NCBI RefSeq assembly: GCF_006542395.2 | Contig: NZ_CP038231.1 | Span: 1,612,001-1,676,000 of the forward strand | Origin: Formicincola oecophyllae | GTDB taxonomy: Bacteria; Pseudomonadota; Alphaproteobacteria; Acetobacterales; Acetobacteraceae | DNA length: 64,000 nucleotides | Direction of reading: 5' to 3' | In this document: piece by piece, positions 62,689 through 64,000 of the stretch | How positions within the stretch are numbered: position 1 is the stretch's first letter | Layout of the letters: every line of letters starts with the position of its first letter | The notes under the pieces: generated by a model | What the model saw: only the letters and a program-made list of their open reading frames with translations | The model's database searches: none | Told to the model about the DNA's origin: nothing | Translations under genes and position numbers: made by a program

Positions 62689-63760
62689 AGCGCTTGTCCT
62701 TGGCGTGGGGGCCTTCTGGCGTGCCCAGGATAATGCGCGCCTCAGCTGACATGCCGACCCGCACGCGCTTGGTCAGGGGTTGGCCAGGGTCAAACACCAG
62801 CTTGACGGGCAGGCGCTGCACCACTTTGGTAAAGTTGCCTGTGGCGTTGTCTGGCTGGATGGGGGAGAAGGCCACCCCAGTGGCGGGCGGCACTGAATCC
62901 ACATGGGCGCGCAGCGGGTGACCTGGGAAAGTGTCCACCCAAACAAGCGCCCGCTGCCCTGGCAGGACGTGCGTCAGCTGCGTTTCCTGGAAATTGGCCA
63001 GAACGTAGGCTTGCTGAACAGGCACAACGGCCAGCAGCGGCGCGCCGCGCATAACGTAGGCGCCAACGCGCACCCCGCGCGCGCCCACAACGCCTGCGAA
63101 CGGCGCTGGGATGGTGCAGTAGGAAAGGTCAAGCTTGGCCTGCCTCTCCTCCCCCTCCATCCGCAGCAGGGTGCTGCGGGCACGCGCCAGCTGCGCTGTA
63201 AGGATAGGCACCTGCCGTTCAGCCGCGTTCAGCCCCGCCTGCTCCCGCGCCAGGGTAGCCTGGGCTGTGCGCAGCTGCGTTGCGGTGTTCTGCTGCTGCT
63301 CCCTTGTGGCTGCCCCCCCGTTAGAAAGCATCTGGTAGCGGCGCGCATTGGCGCGGGCGAAGTCCAGAGCGGCCTCGCTTGCTGCAACGCTTGCGCGCGC
63401 TGCGGTGATAAGGGCCCCCTGGCGCGCTAAGGCGCCCTCCGTGGTGGCGACCTCAGCGCGGGCGGCGCCCGTCTTGCCCTGGGCTACCATCAAGCTGGCG
63501 CGGTAGTCGTCATCTTCAATGTGGGCCAGCTCCTCGCCTTGCTGCACGCGTTCGTTGTCCTGGGCGATGACGCGGTCAATCCGGCCCGCCACCTTGGGGG
63601 CGACAAGCGTGAAGTCGGCCGTCACGTAGGCGTCATTGGTTTCAACGCTGGTGGCGGGGCCAAGCAGACCCTCCCCCAGGATGAGGCGGTCAGCCCCCCA
63701 GGCCACAACCCCTAAAAGGGCGGCGCTGCCCAGGGCGGCCATAATGCGTTTGCGGCTCAT
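62675..63760 (-). CDS. emrA: EmrA-type membrane fusion protein
   Basis: 361 residues, periplasmic adaptor of a MFS tripartite pump. One N-terminal helix (ALGSAALLGVVAWGA). Barrel and lipoyl halves: VETNDAYVTADFTLVAPKVAGRIDRVIAQDNERVQQGEELAHIED and TIPAPFAGVVGARGVRVGAYVMRGAPLLAVVP, split by a long coiled-coil hairpin. Then VQRLPVKLVFDPGQPLTKRVRVGMSAEARI. GGAGGGGG precedes ATG 63760, which overlaps the emrB stop (ATGA). The operon order is emrB-emrA-OMF. Confidence 0.93.
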   Translation of the reverse strand: MSRKRIMAALGSAALLGVVAWGADRLILGEGLLGPATSVETNDAYVTADFTLVAPKVAGRIDRVIAQDNERVQQGEELAHIEDDDYRASLMVAQGKTGAARAEVATTEGALARQGALITAARASVAASEAALDFARANARRYQMLSNGGAATREQQQNTATQLRTAQATLAREQAGLNAAERQVPILTAQLARARSTLLRMEGEERQAKLDLSYCTIPAPFAGVVGARGVRVGAYVMRGAPLLAVVPVQQAYVLANFQETQLTHVLPGQRALVWVDTFPGHPLRAHVDSVPPATGVAFSPIQPDNATGNFTKVVQRLPVKLVFDPGQPLTKRVRVGMSAEARIILGTPEGPHAKDKRYGWN

Positions 63761-64000
63761 GTCCCCCTCCTTTGTGCTGGGAGCGGCTGTGCAGGGAACG
63801 ACTGTGCAGGTGGCGGCTTTGGCTGCGCGCTGCCAGGCGGGTACACCCGCTGCGGCAGAATGAGGTTGAGCGCGAACAACGCACCGCACAGCCCAACCAT
63901 AATGGTGAGGATGTCAGCGCAAGCCAGGATGGTGGCCTGGGTGTGAACAGTGCCATGAAACAGGGCCGTGGCCTGCCTGGCCTGCAGGTGGGGTTGCAGC
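63757..64000 (-). CDS. emrB: DHA2-family MFS efflux permease (EmrB-like), C-terminal part
   Basis: Truncated by the window edge; only the last 80 residues are present (first full codon at 63999). They contain HTQATILACADILTIMVGLC and GALFALNLILPQRVY, fitting the last transmembrane helix of a DHA2 14-helix drug/proton antiporter, followed by a Pro/Gln-rich cytoplasmic tail of 35 residues. Coupled to emrA by ATGA. The substrate is unknown; EmrB pumps hydrophobic toxicants. Confidence 0.85.
   Translation of the reverse strand, partial: LQPHLQARQATALFHGTVHTQATILACADILTIMVGLCGALFALNLILPQRVYPPGSAQPKPPPAQSFPAQPLPAQRRGT

Overview
The window looks like chromosomal DNA of a GC-rich alphaproteobacterium. 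My best guess is an acetic-acid-bacterium relative (Acetobacteraceae), but I cannot name the genus from sequence reading alone. The supporting features are an E1-beta subunit of pyruvate dehydrogenase with its own N-terminal lipoyl domain, the neighbourhood tpiA-secG-pyrG-kdsA-eno with pdhA-pdhB-pdhC-lpd-lipA-coq10, a ftsB-like gene beside eno, and a purS/purQ/purL cluster followed by bolA and a CGFS glutaredoxin. Nearly all of the DNA is ordinary, tightly packed housekeeping sequence with 1-14 base overlaps between many genes. I found no rRNA, prophage, complete insertion sequence or CRISPR array.

Layout. 1-726: no recognisable gene. 727-7188: the only clearly accessory stretch. Two strikingly AT-rich genes (a HEPN-type protein at 727-2400 and a DUF262/DUF1524 GmrSD-like nuclease at 5431-7188) flank a GC-rich RlaP-type nucleotidyltransferase and a divergent nitric-oxide detoxification pair, hmp/nsrR, with a readable NsrR operator between them. 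7290-9773: rlmE, two identical tRNA-Gln(CUG) genes with a terminator, and a secreted protein of uncertain family. 10068-20136: guaB, an RsmB/NOP-family methyltransferase, a cation/proton antiporter, exodeoxyribonuclease III, membrane dipeptidase, uvrC, pgsA and rpmG. 20308-29417: ftsB-like, eno, kdsA, pyrG, secG and tpiA on the minus strand, then a PpiD-like periplasmic chaperone on the plus strand. 29644-34037: trpE-trpG-trpD-trpC. 34232-40973: the complete pyruvate dehydrogenase complex with lipoate synthase and a Coq10/RatA protein.

41163-49276: a His-rich exported repeat protein, then purB, purC, purS, a Rap1a-like exported protein, purQ, purL, bolA, grxD and a second His-rich exported protein. 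49397-53929: yraN, hemB and an amino-acid permease on the minus strand, with a terminator hairpin inside the permease leader, facing glyA. 53965-60859: a DEAD-box helicase, an ELM1-family protein translationally coupled to a large unknown protein, a DUF4145 remnant, a yellow/MRJP-like secreted protein and a HxlR regulator. 61078-64000: an RND-independent tripartite efflux operon (emrB partial, emrA, outer-membrane factor).

How the genes work together. The trp, pdh and pur runs each supply most or all of one pathway or complex. hmp/nsrR is a self-contained NO-response switch. The most interesting points for follow-up are the frameshifted HEPN gene facing a nucleotidyltransferase, the single-chain GmrSD-like nuclease, the attenuator-like leader of the permease, the exported Rap1a-like gene inside the purine operon, and the coupled ELM1/unknown pair.
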